Positions 17,697-25,409 of a stretch of 64,000 nucleotides of DNA are shown in pieces. Source of the DNA: Sedimenticola hydrogenitrophicus (lineage in GTDB: Bacteria > Pseudomonadota > Gammaproteobacteria > Chromatiales > Chromatiaceae); assembly GCF_025175675.1 (NCBI RefSeq), contig NZ_JANIOA010000002.1:1-64000 (forward strand). Direction: 5' to 3'. Each line of letters starts with the position of its first letter. Position 1 is the first letter of the stretch. Position numbers and translations under genes: made by a program. The notes below the pieces were generated by a model. It worked only from the letters and a program-made list of their open reading frames with translations, was not told the origin of the DNA and searched no databases.

Positions 17697-18518
17697 TCAG
17701 GGGGCGAGTTCTTCGACCAACAGCTCGATCGACCTGTCATCACTGCTTGCGGTTTGGGCATGTTTGAGAATGTCATCGCCGTTGCGCGCCGCTGCCCGGG
17801 AGACCCCGCCGATGGTGACCCACTCACCCAGCCGGCCGGATACCACGGTGTGTGCCTGCTGAATCTCATAACGGCCCTGCTGGCTACCGGGACGGGTCAG
17901 GTGCGGGCTGATCTCAAGCGTTACCATCGATCCGTTGATTCTCGGGACCACGTAGAAGCCGCTGGTCACATCCTTGTAACGGGTGGTCAGCTGTTGATGC
18001 ACGGTGTCGTCATTGATAATGGTGGTCTGCTCGGTAATCGGCACCGACTGCCCGGTGGCGATGAAGGCGGGATGGCCCTCCAGCACCTGCAGGGTGTGGG
18101 TGGCATCCAGGTGGCTCCGGGTTCGCGCCTCTTTGATCCGCAGGCGCAGGTCGCTGTCTTGAGGATTTCCGACGATGACCTTGGCACGTTTTCCGATCAT
18201 GCTGTTCACGTCCGCTTGAGTCGAGCGCTGTGATACCTGGTTGCCTGCGGACTGTCGGACGGAGATCCGCAGCCTCCTGGGGGGCTGATCGAGGCGCCGC
18301 AGGATCTTCTTTATCTCCGCCAGGTTGTCTGGAGAGGTGCGGATGATCAGTTGATCACGCATGCCGGCAATCGAGCCATCACGCGCTATGAAGGGTTGGA
18401 GTAGCGGGATCATCTCGGCGACGGGACGGCTTTTTAGCTGGATGATTTCCAGCGGATAGTCGGCCAGAACCTGGCCGCTACCGATGAGCAATAAGAGCGG
18501 AAGTATGAAATTTTTCAT
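17697..18518 (-). CDS. exported secretin N-domain-like protein
   Basis: 273 aa with a signal peptide (MKNFILPLLLLIGSGQVLA). It contains a secretin/NolW-type N-domain, EIIQLKSRPVAEMIPLLQPF...IIRTSPDNLAEIKKILRRLD (about residues 22-80). A middle part resembles a secretin wall segment (VVPRINGSMVTLEISPHL, GEWVTIGG) but is far shorter than a true secretin. It may be a periplasmic partner of a pilus or secretion system, or a decayed secretin. It ends an apparent three-gene minus-strand operon with the DUF7931 and GNAT genes. Confidence 0.7.
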   Translation of the reverse strand: MKNFILPLLLLIGSGQVLADYPLEIIQLKSRPVAEMIPLLQPFIARDGSIAGMRDQLIIRTSPDNLAEIKKILRRLDQPPRRLRISVRQSAGNQVSQRSTQADVNSMIGKRAKVIVGNPQDSDLRLRIKEARTRSHLDATHTLQVLEGHPAFIATGQSVPITEQTTIINDDTVHQQLTTRYKDVTSGFYVVPRINGSMVTLEISPHLTRPGSQQGRYEIQQAHTVVSGRLGEWVTIGGVSRAAARNGDDILKHAQTASSDDRSIELLVEELAP

Positions 18519-18556
18519 GGGGTCGCCTTGAGGGTCGGGTAGCGCCTCGGCCAGGA

Positions 18557-19084
18557 TCAGATATAGAGCCGGCGCAGGCTGCTGTCCTGTTCGCTTCTAT
18601 CCCACACCTCGGTAAAGAATTCGGTCAACAGTTTTGATTCGAGCGGATTGCAAAAGTTTGCCTCGCCTTCATAGCGATCGGCTATACGCCGCCGGATATA
18701 ACCGACCCGGTCCGCGATCAGGAAATTCTCCGGGTGGTCGATATAATCGGCATGGGGGCGGCGGATCTCCATTTTGCTGGTGAGTCTCCTGGCAAGGTCG
18801 ATTATCCGATGTCCCTCACGGCGCACGCGTTCGCTGTCCTGGAGCAGGATGCGAATGCCGGTTCCGCGGCACTCGATGGCGAGCCGCTTCACCGCCTCAA
18901 GAAACCCGATCTGGTCATACAGGGGGTTGTCCAGGTCATAGGTAAAGATGTCGAGGTAGTATTTCGCCTGCTGCGCCATCTGCTCGCTTGCCTCTCTGAA
19001 CTGGTCACGGCCCTGCAGGCGCATACGCTCCCCGCTTGCCCCCAGCACCAGGGACTCAATGTCACGCTTCGTCTGGTCGTTCAT
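18557..19084 (-). CDS. DUF7931-type protein downstream of GNAT
   Basis: 175 aa, soluble, no signal peptide. The pattern RFREASEQMAQQAKYYLDIF...LYDQIGFLEAVKRLAI...LLQDSERVRREGHRIIDLARRL resembles the PLD-like DUF7931 domain that in many gammaproteobacteria is fused to an acetyltransferase; here the two are separate genes 11 bp apart. The conserved tail EANFCNPLESKLLTEFFTEVW looks like the domain end. Biochemical function is unknown. The family name is from memory of the fused architecture and should be treated as probable. Confidence 0.6.
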   Translation of the reverse strand: MNDQTKRDIESLVLGASGERMRLQGRDQFREASEQMAQQAKYYLDIFTYDLDNPLYDQIGFLEAVKRLAIECRGTGIRILLQDSERVRREGHRIIDLARRLTSKMEIRRPHADYIDHPENFLIADRVGYIRRRIADRYEGEANFCNPLESKLLTEFFTEVWDRSEQDSSLRRLYI

Positions 19085-19095
19085 TGTGACTCCTG

Positions 19096-19542
19096 TCAGG
19101 CCCGGCTCCGGCGCGGGTCCTGTTCCATGCGTTGATGGACTATGCCGGCTTCCATAAACTCTTCACCCACACAGTGAAATCCATGCCGGAGGTAGAATGC
19201 AATCGCCGCTTTCTGGGCATTGAGGAACAGGGGGTTCCGTCCATCGGCGTGGGCCGTTCGCAACAGTTGGGTCAGCAGGGCGCTGCCGACACCCAGATTG
19301 CGCCACTCCGCCACGACAGCCATTCTGCCGATCTGTCCCACCTGGGTGATGCGTCCGGTGCCGATACCGTTGCCGTCACTGTCCGTGGCCAGCACGTGCA
19401 GCGCGGACGCGTCCTCGTCATCCCATTCCAGCGCCTTCGGTACCCCCTGTTCCACGATGAACACCGATTCCCGGATGGCGCGCAACAGGGATTTACACTG
19501 TTCCCAGTCGACCTGGCTGATGGTGAAGTCACGCGTGGGCAT
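19096..19542 (-). CDS. GNAT-family N-acetyltransferase
   Basis: 148 aa. VFIVEQGVPKALEWDDEDASALHVLA at the N-terminus and RMAVVAEWRNLGVGSALLTQLL (acetyl-CoA-binding motif A, Q/RxxGxG/A-like) followed by LNAQKAAIAFYLRHGF define an ElaA/YjcF-like GNAT. The substrate is unknown. The ATG at 19542 (MPTRDFTI) has GGGAGC 4 bp upstream and is preferred to the TTG at 19566. It is first in the minus-strand operon with the DUF7931 and secretin-domain genes. Confidence 0.85.
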   Translation of the reverse strand: MPTRDFTISQVDWEQCKSLLRAIRESVFIVEQGVPKALEWDDEDASALHVLATDSDGNGIGTGRITQVGQIGRMAVVAEWRNLGVGSALLTQLLRTAHADGRNPLFLNAQKAAIAFYLRHGFHCVGEEFMEAGIVHQRMEQDPRRSRA

Positions 19543-19566
19543 ATGAGCTCCCGTTGAATCTCCCAA

Positions 19567-20100
19567 GGCCCCTCAAGTATAGAGGACACAGCGACCAAGC
19601 TGAACCGCTGGTCGCCCGATGGACTCAAGTTTCCCGGTTCATGGCCGATGGATGCGCTGTGGGCGTTGGATGTTTGTCGTTTTGGATGTGCCGCGAGGTG
19701 AGGATTAACGACAACGGCCCGGGTAAGGATTTTGCGGGAGGGTGGCCGTTGTCATCAATCTTCGGATTCAATACTGGCCGAGTAGGCGACGGATGGTTGT
19801 GTTGATGTTCACAAAAAATGTGCTTGGTTCCTCCGCCCGTTGTGGGAGCGCCCGATTTGTGCGCCCTGCACGGTGAAAATGGAATCCGCGTACCAATGGG
19901 TTACCACCGAACTGCCCTGTGGGGCGACTGATGGCGGGAAACTGTCCCGGACTGCCTGGACAGGCTATGATTGGAGTTGCAGGCCGGCAGTGAAAGATGA
20001 CAACAATTTGTTCGGCACACGTCTCCCATTGCGCTCGGCAAAGCGCTATATCGGGGCGCTGTTGCGCCGTTGGTCGGTCGATGGGGCAAGGGGAGCAAGC
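19567..20100. other. non-coding gap with palindromes
   Basis: No supported gene; ORFs here lack family features. It contains a hairpin GCGACCA/TGGTCGC (19591-19615) and a longer palindrome with perfect arms GACAACGGCC (19710-19719) and GGCCGTTGTC (19744-19753), extended by GATTAAC/ATCAATC. It separates the divergent GNAT operon and the lytic transglycosylase gene, so it must carry both promoters. Confidence 0.5.
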
Positions 20101-20742
20101 TTGGGCGTGATACTTAAACGGCGGGTCAGCGCGGTGATGGGGGCGGGATTACTGGTTTTTTCCGTCTCAGTGGGCGCTGATATCTATAAGTACGAGGATC
20201 GTCACGGCAAGCTCTATTTTACCGATCATCCCATGAAGGGGAGTGGCTATCGTCTGCTCTGGCACTCGACAAGCGAAAAGAAAAACTCCGCCGCCTCAAG
20301 AATCGATACGGCGTCGAGTGAGCGCAATCGCCGCCGCTACGCCCCCATAATTGAGGAGGTCGCGCGCAAGGTCCGGCTCAAGCCCGAGCTGTTGCATGCC
20401 GTGATCAAGGCGGAATCCGCTTACGATCCCCGCGCGCTTTCCCGAACCGGGGCCAGGGGATTGATGCAATTGATGCCGGGGACGGCAAAGCGGTATGGTG
20501 TGTATGACAGCTGGGATCCCAAGTCCAATCTGATCGGGGGAGCCACCTATCTGCGGGATCTGCTGCTGATGTTCGACAATGATCTGCATCTGGCCCTGGC
20601 GGCCTATAATGCGGGTGAAAATGCAGTGAAAAGGTTTGGCAACAGGATCCCGCCTTACCCTGAGACCGAGGCCTACGTAGCCCGCGTGCTTGATCTCTAC
20701 AGGGAGAACCGGGCGTCGGGCCGTGTGACCGCCCTGAACTGA
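20101..20742 (+). CDS. lytic murein transglycosylase, Slt family, with DUF4124 N-terminus
   Basis: 213 aa. A short membrane or signal segment (MGAGLLVFSVSVGA) precedes a DUF4124-like stretch DIYKYEDRHGKLYFTDHP, then the Slt catalytic domain: AVIKAESAYDPRALS (catalytic Glu near residue 105), GARGLMQLMPGTAKRYGV and LALAAYNAGENAVKRFG. It cleaves peptidoglycan glycan strands in the periplasm. The TTG at 20101 is chosen because AAGGGGAG lies 5 bp upstream; GTG at 20107 and ATG at 20137 are in-frame alternatives. Related enzymes often serve envelope-spanning machines. Confidence 0.88.
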   Translation: MGVILKRRVSAVMGAGLLVFSVSVGADIYKYEDRHGKLYFTDHPMKGSGYRLLWHSTSEKKNSAASRIDTASSERNRRRYAPIIEEVARKVRLKPELLHAVIKAESAYDPRALSRTGARGLMQLMPGTAKRYGVYDSWDPKSNLIGGATYLRDLLLMFDNDLHLALAAYNAGENAVKRFGNRIPPYPETEAYVARVLDLYRENRASGRVTALN

Positions 20743-20769
20743 AACTGAAACTGAACCGGGGTAGCCATT

Positions 20770-21108
20770 TTACACGCGCCAGTCGCCGATCAGGCTACTG
20801 ATGGTCGCCTTGTCCCTGTCTGATATATCGATGACATGGAAACCTATCCAGCGCTGGTCCGATCCCTCCATCTCCTGGACCCAGAGACTCTCCGCCCCCA
20901 GCTGAATGCTATGCGACTCGGTGCTGCCGGGTGCAAAGACAATCTGAAACTGGAACACATAATTTTCCGGCAAGGCCTTCTCGGTGATCATCATGAATCC
21001 GCTGGTGGAAATATTCACCAGGGTGCCGATGAACTCATTCGACTCAACATCAAGAATATCAATTCGGCTATTGCAGATTTTTCTTGGGTGGGAACGTTTC
21101 TCGGGCAT
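20770..21108 (-). CDS. PilZ-domain c-di-GMP-binding protein
   Basis: 112 aa, a single PilZ domain. The two ligand motifs are present: RSHPR (RxxxR, residues 5-9) and NISTSG (N/DxSxxG, residues 32-37). This is therefore expected to bind cyclic di-GMP. The DUF1631 gene lies 21 bp upstream on the same strand, so the two are probably cotranscribed. An MSHA assembly cluster with a c-di-GMP-binding ATPase lies 6 kb away. Confidence 0.9.
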   Translation of the reverse strand: MPEKRSHPRKICNSRIDILDVESNEFIGTLVNISTSGFMMITEKALPENYVFQFQIVFAPGSTESHSIQLGAESLWVQEMEGSDQRWIGFHVIDISDRDKATISSLIGDWRV

Positions 21109-21129
21109 TACCGTTTTCCTTGTTTGCGC

Positions 21130-23460
21130 CTAACCGGCAGGGTGGATGCCGATCGATTTTTGTAGAATGGAGTGGATCGCTTTCAGGGCCTTACTGACAA
21201 AGGGGATGCCAGTGGGTTCAATCATCCTCGCCTTACCCGAGCAGAGCTGCTTTGCCAGCTCTTCGGAAGGCGTGATGTAGGCCTGGATGCCAAACCGGTC
21301 CACGAACATATATTTATGGGTGATTGGGCTGAACCAGGAGAGCTTCAGGCGGCGCAGCTTATCATGTTCATCCACCAGTTCAAACCAGGTGCCGAATCTG
21401 ACCTCGCGTAATTTGACCAACATCTGCTCCTCTTCGTCGTTCGGCAAGGGGGTGGCCGGATGCGCCGGCATGGGCTTTTTTTCATTGCTGATGGGCTTGA
21501 TGATCGGTTGCGATATCTCGACTTCCCCTTCGGGTTTCTGCTTGACTTCGGGGGCGGCCGGCTGCTCAGAAACTATCGAGGCGAGCAGTTTGAACAGGGC
21601 ATTGCTATCGGGATGATGATAGTTTCCCAGTGAGTCCAGGCCGGTCTTGATATGCTGAACCAGGTTTTTCTGGTTTTTGATCAGCCACTCCCGTGCCCTG
21701 GGATTGTGTCGTGCATCGATCACCTGGACCAGGCTGTCGATAACCGCCAGCACGGAGGTCCACTCCTTGCTTGATTCCGCCTCCGCGTCGCGCAGCAACA
21801 TCAGGATCATCCGGTCCAACCAGGCATGGTTGAGAAAGCGCTCAAGTACCGGATGCAGATGGCGTCCCCTGGTCCTGCGCTCGATCTCCTCCCGGGCCCG
21901 CTTTCTGGCCGTCTCCAGTCGTTCCCGACCTTTGGCGGCCTCCTGATTCCGCTCTTCCAGTATTTTTGCCCGGGATTCCAGCTCATCGGTCTGTCTTTCG
22001 AGCTTGTAGAGCATTTCGTCAAAGATCGAGAGTTCGTTCTTGAACTCCGTCAGAATGGTCTTGACCAGCCCCTGCATCGGGTAGTAGATGCCGCGTCGCA
22101 GGTCCTCTTCATCGATCCAGCGCTTGCCGGCATCGACCATCAGATTAAGGAGTTTTCTGGCGGTGTGCGCTTCATCGGTCAGAAAAGTGTGGTCAAGAAT
22201 GGCAATCTTCAGGTAGGGAGTGTGCAGATGACTGATCAGGGCCTTGGCGATATTGGCCAATCCCTCCTCGTCGAGCACTTGTTCAAACAGCATGCCAACC
22301 AGTTCAATGGTATCCAGGTCCGCTGAAGGGATGGTACTCCTGTCCAGTTCGTTGAGTAGTTTGGTTCTTTCGGATTCCAGGGTCCTGCGGACGTTCTGGA
22401 TCAGATTGGTATCCAGTTCGATGGATTGTGGTATGCCTCCATCGCTCTCCGGTACCGGAAGATAATCAGCCTGGGAGTGTGGTTGCACCTGCTCAATCGC
22501 CTGCGCGATGGCAGAGGCGCTCTTCAGCTGGGCGGTATTGCCGCCGGGAACCTGATCGGGATGGTTGCTGTAGTCGGGATCGGCCGCTCGCCGGGCGGTC
22601 AGCAGATCGTGAATCGACTGAAACAGCTCCTCGCCCAACACTGCGCTGCCACCCGCGGGTGCCGCCTGCCCGGTGGTGGCATGCGCCGGTCCGGCATCGA
22701 ACGGCCCGACGCGGGTCGGTTCCATCGGATGCCTGGCAGCGGCGTCCGCCGGGGCCTGCCGGGAGGGCGGCGGAATAATCGAGCTCAGTTTCAGATTGGG
22801 GAAGATACCGGCTTCGATCAGCTTGTCATTGAGGTTGTTGTAGATGCTTTTGGCGTCACCCAGGACATATTTCCCGAACAGGAAGTAGACGATCAGCTGG
22901 ATCTGCTTATCCGTATCCAGTACCTCTGCCGCCTGCTGAAAGGCGATTGCGGTGTGGGCGGGGCAGGCGGGTATGTCGTCTTCGGCCAGTTTTTTGCCGC
23001 CGCGCAGTACCGCCAGCCGTTTGCCCAGGGAGTATAACTCCTGATAGCAGTCGGACTGGGCCTTGGAAATCATGCTCTGGATGGCGATATGCTTCTCCAG
23101 CGCCTCGTTATCGACCACCTCGAGTTCAATTTCAGTGGCCTCTTCAGCCGGGGAGTTGGGATAGACAATGGGCTTTCCCTGGATGAAAAGCTTGAATCCC
23201 TGTTCGATGGACTCTCTGAAATCGTGTTCGATGGCATCCCTGAGAGAGAGGATGTGGTTGATGGCTTCAAAAAATCGCGCTTGAGAGGCGTTGGTCTCCG
23301 CCTTTTTGGCAAAATCGAGAAAAACCGGTTCGATCTGTTGAAAAAGCTCGTTCAGCTGGGTGGTGAGGTAGACCATCACCATGTCCCTGCACTCGCCCAG
23401 CAGTTGTTGATGTTTTATTTCCGACTGGGCGGGCTGCGGTTTCTCGGATAACTCTTCCAT
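21130..23460 (-). CDS. DUF1631 family protein
   Basis: 776 aa, soluble and largely helical. The DUF1631 core is recognisable in DTIELVGMLFEQVLDEEGL, HLHTPYLKIAILDHTFL and ARKLLNLMVDAGKRW. A coiled-coil stretch follows (EERNQEAAKGRERLETARKR), then a C-terminal beta-rich part with WFELVDEHDKLRRLKLSWFS and MFVDRFGIQAY that looks like a small barrel. Function is not established. The ATG at 23460 has AAGGAAG 6 bp upstream and is preferred over the TTG at 23481. Probably in one transcript with the PilZ gene. Confidence 0.82.
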   Translation of the reverse strand: MEELSEKPQPAQSEIKHQQLLGECRDMVMVYLTTQLNELFQQIEPVFLDFAKKAETNASQARFFEAINHILSLRDAIEHDFRESIEQGFKLFIQGKPIVYPNSPAEEATEIELEVVDNEALEKHIAIQSMISKAQSDCYQELYSLGKRLAVLRGGKKLAEDDIPACPAHTAIAFQQAAEVLDTDKQIQLIVYFLFGKYVLGDAKSIYNNLNDKLIEAGIFPNLKLSSIIPPPSRQAPADAAARHPMEPTRVGPFDAGPAHATTGQAAPAGGSAVLGEELFQSIHDLLTARRAADPDYSNHPDQVPGGNTAQLKSASAIAQAIEQVQPHSQADYLPVPESDGGIPQSIELDTNLIQNVRRTLESERTKLLNELDRSTIPSADLDTIELVGMLFEQVLDEEGLANIAKALISHLHTPYLKIAILDHTFLTDEAHTARKLLNLMVDAGKRWIDEEDLRRGIYYPMQGLVKTILTEFKNELSIFDEMLYKLERQTDELESRAKILEERNQEAAKGRERLETARKRAREEIERRTRGRHLHPVLERFLNHAWLDRMILMLLRDAEAESSKEWTSVLAVIDSLVQVIDARHNPRAREWLIKNQKNLVQHIKTGLDSLGNYHHPDSNALFKLLASIVSEQPAAPEVKQKPEGEVEISQPIIKPISNEKKPMPAHPATPLPNDEEEQMLVKLREVRFGTWFELVDEHDKLRRLKLSWFSPITHKYMFVDRFGIQAYITPSEELAKQLCSGKARMIEPTGIPFVSKALKAIHSILQKSIGIHPAG

Positions 23461-23829
23461 AGGCGACTTCCTTGACTTCAACTAGACGGTGGCATGTGCT
23501 AAATAGCGTAGCGACCAGGTGTTGGAGCGCTTTAGTTATACCTGCCACTGTCTATCTTTACCCGTATTGCTTTTTCTTGGCAAGAAAACGGATAAAAGGG
23601 CAGGTCGTTTCCCTTAATATAGTGCCATGATGGTCCCCGTGTCGTGGAATCGGACGAAAAAGAGCACCGGTGTGGAATAAATGCCTCTCGGTCAGGCCTG
23701 CTCCGCCATGACCTTTTCATGAAAAATGTAGATGGTTCATGTTCAGGCGCGGTTCAGGAAGCCCCCCCTATCCTGAGTTCAACGGTGAGGGATTGGGCTC
23801 TCGCCCCTGATGACCAAAAGGATGCAATC
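23461..23829. other. divergent promoter region with palindrome
   Basis: It lies between the DUF1631 gene (minus) and the glycine-zipper gene (plus). A dyad runs from ACCTGCC (23540-23546) to GGCAGGT (23599-23605) with the inner pair TTTTCTTG / CAAGAAAA (23572-23588). An in-frame upstream extension of the plus-strand ORF lacks coding character. Confidence 0.4.
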
Positions 23830-24372
23830 ATGAAAAAGAGCACTGTTTTTCTAGCCATGAGTATCATCGCCGCCCCCGGCCTGGTGCTGGCGGATAATGG
23901 TTTCCACGACAAGGCTCGGGTAATCAGCAGCCAGCCGCTCTATGAGGTCGTACGGGTCAATCAACCCGAGGAGCGCTGCTGGAATGAACGGGTCCGCCAC
24001 CGCGGCGGTTACCGCGGTGACTCCTACACCCCGGGCATCGCCGGTGCCATTGTCGGTGGCGTGGTGGGTAATCAGTTCGGTAAGGGCAGCGGCAGGGATG
24101 CCATGACCATAGCGGGTGCGCTGTTAGGGGCCTCGGTCGGCAATGACCTGGGGAAGCGGCCGACCCACGGCTATGTCACCAGCGAGCGGCGTTGCGAGGT
24201 GGTGGATCACTACCGGGAGCATGAGGAGTTGGTCGGTTATGATGTAAAATACAAATATAAAGGTCAGGTGTTCCATACGCGTACCGACCGGGATCCGGGG
24301 AAATTCATCGAGGTGCGCGTTTCAGTGGTCCCGGCCGGTGGTTACGACCACGATTTTCGGGAATATGACTGA
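23830..24372 (+). CDS. exported glycine-zipper (2TM) protein
   Basis: 180 aa. Signal peptide MKKSTVFLAMSIIAAPGLVLA, then a short linker with one Cys (ERCWNERV). A glycine-zipper pair follows, AGAIVGGVVGNQFGKGSG and AGALLGASVGNDLGK (about residues 75-115), and then a C-terminal beta segment with a second Cys (ERRCEVVDHY). Similar proteins include the UmoD/SlyB-like envelope-stress group regulated by PhoPQ. The ATG at 23830 begins the signal peptide. The PepSY and two-component genes follow on the same strand, so envelope sensing is a reasonable inference. Confidence 0.8.
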   Translation: MKKSTVFLAMSIIAAPGLVLADNGFHDKARVISSQPLYEVVRVNQPEERCWNERVRHRGGYRGDSYTPGIAGAIVGGVVGNQFGKGSGRDAMTIAGALLGASVGNDLGKRPTHGYVTSERRCEVVDHYREHEELVGYDVKYKYKGQVFHTRTDRDPGKFIEVRVSVVPAGGYDHDFREYD

Positions 24373-24407
24373 AGGTACGATTAACAGCCGTCCTGCAGGA
24401 GGATTGT

Positions 24408-24716
24408 ATGGTTTCGATACGACAGCGCCGGTTGCTGGGGGGGCTGTTGCTCGCCGGCATGCTTTTCAGCCTGCCGCTGGCGGCCCAGCACGGCGGCCCG
24501 GGTGACCGGGGAGACCGGAACGGCGTCGATCTTGACACGACGGTGGAACGGATTCGCAAGGAAACCGGCGGTCGGGTGCTGCATGCCGAGACGCTGGAAA
24601 ATCAGGGCAACCGGGAACATCGGGTGAGGATCATTGACGACCGGGGCAAGGTGCGGCGTTATCGGGTGGATGCCGGTTCCGGAAAGGAAGAGTCCCCCGG
24701 GCAGCGGCGGCGCTGA
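24408..24716 (+). CDS. exported PepSY-like small protein
   Basis: 102 aa. Signal peptide MVSIRQRRLLGGLLLAGMLF with cleavage near LAAQ. The mature part is a single PepSY-like module: TVERIRKETGGRVLHAETLE...HRVRIIDDRGKVRRYRVDA. CAGGAGG lies 6 bp before the ATG. It sits 9 bp before the response regulator gene and is therefore cotranscribed. PepSY proteins commonly accompany PhoPQ-like systems and may modulate the sensor in the periplasm. The family call is by pattern, not by search. Confidence 0.75.
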   Translation: MVSIRQRRLLGGLLLAGMLFSLPLAAQHGGPGDRGDRNGVDLDTTVERIRKETGGRVLHAETLENQGNREHRVRIIDDRGKVRRYRVDAGSGKEESPGQRRR

Positions 24717-24725
24717 GGAGTCGCC

Positions 24726-25409
24726 ATGCGTATTCTGGTAGTGGAAGATGAAGCCCCGCTGAGACATCAGTTGCAGCAGCGGCTGGTGGCCGAGGGGTAT
24801 TCGGTGGATGTGGCGGAAGATGGCGAAGAGGGGCGCTATTTCGGCGAGGAGTATCCCTTTGATCTGGCCGTCATCGATCTGGGTCTTCCCAAGCTCTCCG
24901 GCATAGAACTGATCCGCGGATTGCGTCAGCGCCAGGTGGCTTTCCCGATATTGATCCTGACCGCGCGGGATAACTGGCAGGACAAGGTCGAGGGACTGGA
25001 GGTAGGGGCCGATGATTACCTGGTGAAGCCGTTCAATATGCAGGAGCTGCTGGCGCGACTCAATGCCTTGTTGCGCCGCTCGGCCGGGTTTGCCTCACCG
25101 CAGATTGCCTGGGGACCGATTGAACTCAACACCCTGCACCAGGTGGCCACCCTCAATGGCCAGGAGGTGGCGTTGACCGCCTATGAATACAAGGTACTGG
25201 AGTATCTGATGCTGCATGCGGGTAAGGTGGTTTCCAAGAGTGAGTTGACGGAGCATATCTACGATCAGGACTTTGACCGCGACTCCAACGTACTCGAAGT
25301 GTTTATCCGCCGGTTACGAAAAAAGTTTGATCCGGATGGCCTGTTGCAGCCGATAGAGACGTTGCGTGGCCGCGGTTACCGCTTCACCCAGAAATTCCCC
25401 ACCGCCTGA
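24726..25409 (+). CDS. OmpR/PhoP-family response regulator
   Basis: 227 aa. Receiver domain with acidic pocket EDE (residues 7-9), phospho-acceptor Asp51 (VIDLGLP) and Lys near 100 in DYLVKPF. The C-terminal winged helix (about 128-225) ends RGRGYRFTQKF. It resembles PhoP/QseB-like regulators. It overlaps the kinase gene by one base (TGATG), so the pair is translationally coupled. The signal could be cations, envelope peptides or envelope damage, but is not deducible. Confidence 0.93.
   Translation: MRILVVEDEAPLRHQLQQRLVAEGYSVDVAEDGEEGRYFGEEYPFDLAVIDLGLPKLSGIELIRGLRQRQVAFPILILTARDNWQDKVEGLEVGADDYLVKPFNMQELLARLNALLRRSAGFASPQIAWGPIELNTLHQVATLNGQEVALTAYEYKVLEYLMLHAGKVVSKSELTEHIYDQDFDRDSNVLEVFIRRLRKKFDPDGLLQPIETLRGRGYRFTQKFPTA

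Noticed and set aside
19554-19805. 83-aa plus-strand ORF upstream of the transglycosylase
   Set aside because: Crosses palindromes and has no family features or initiation signal.
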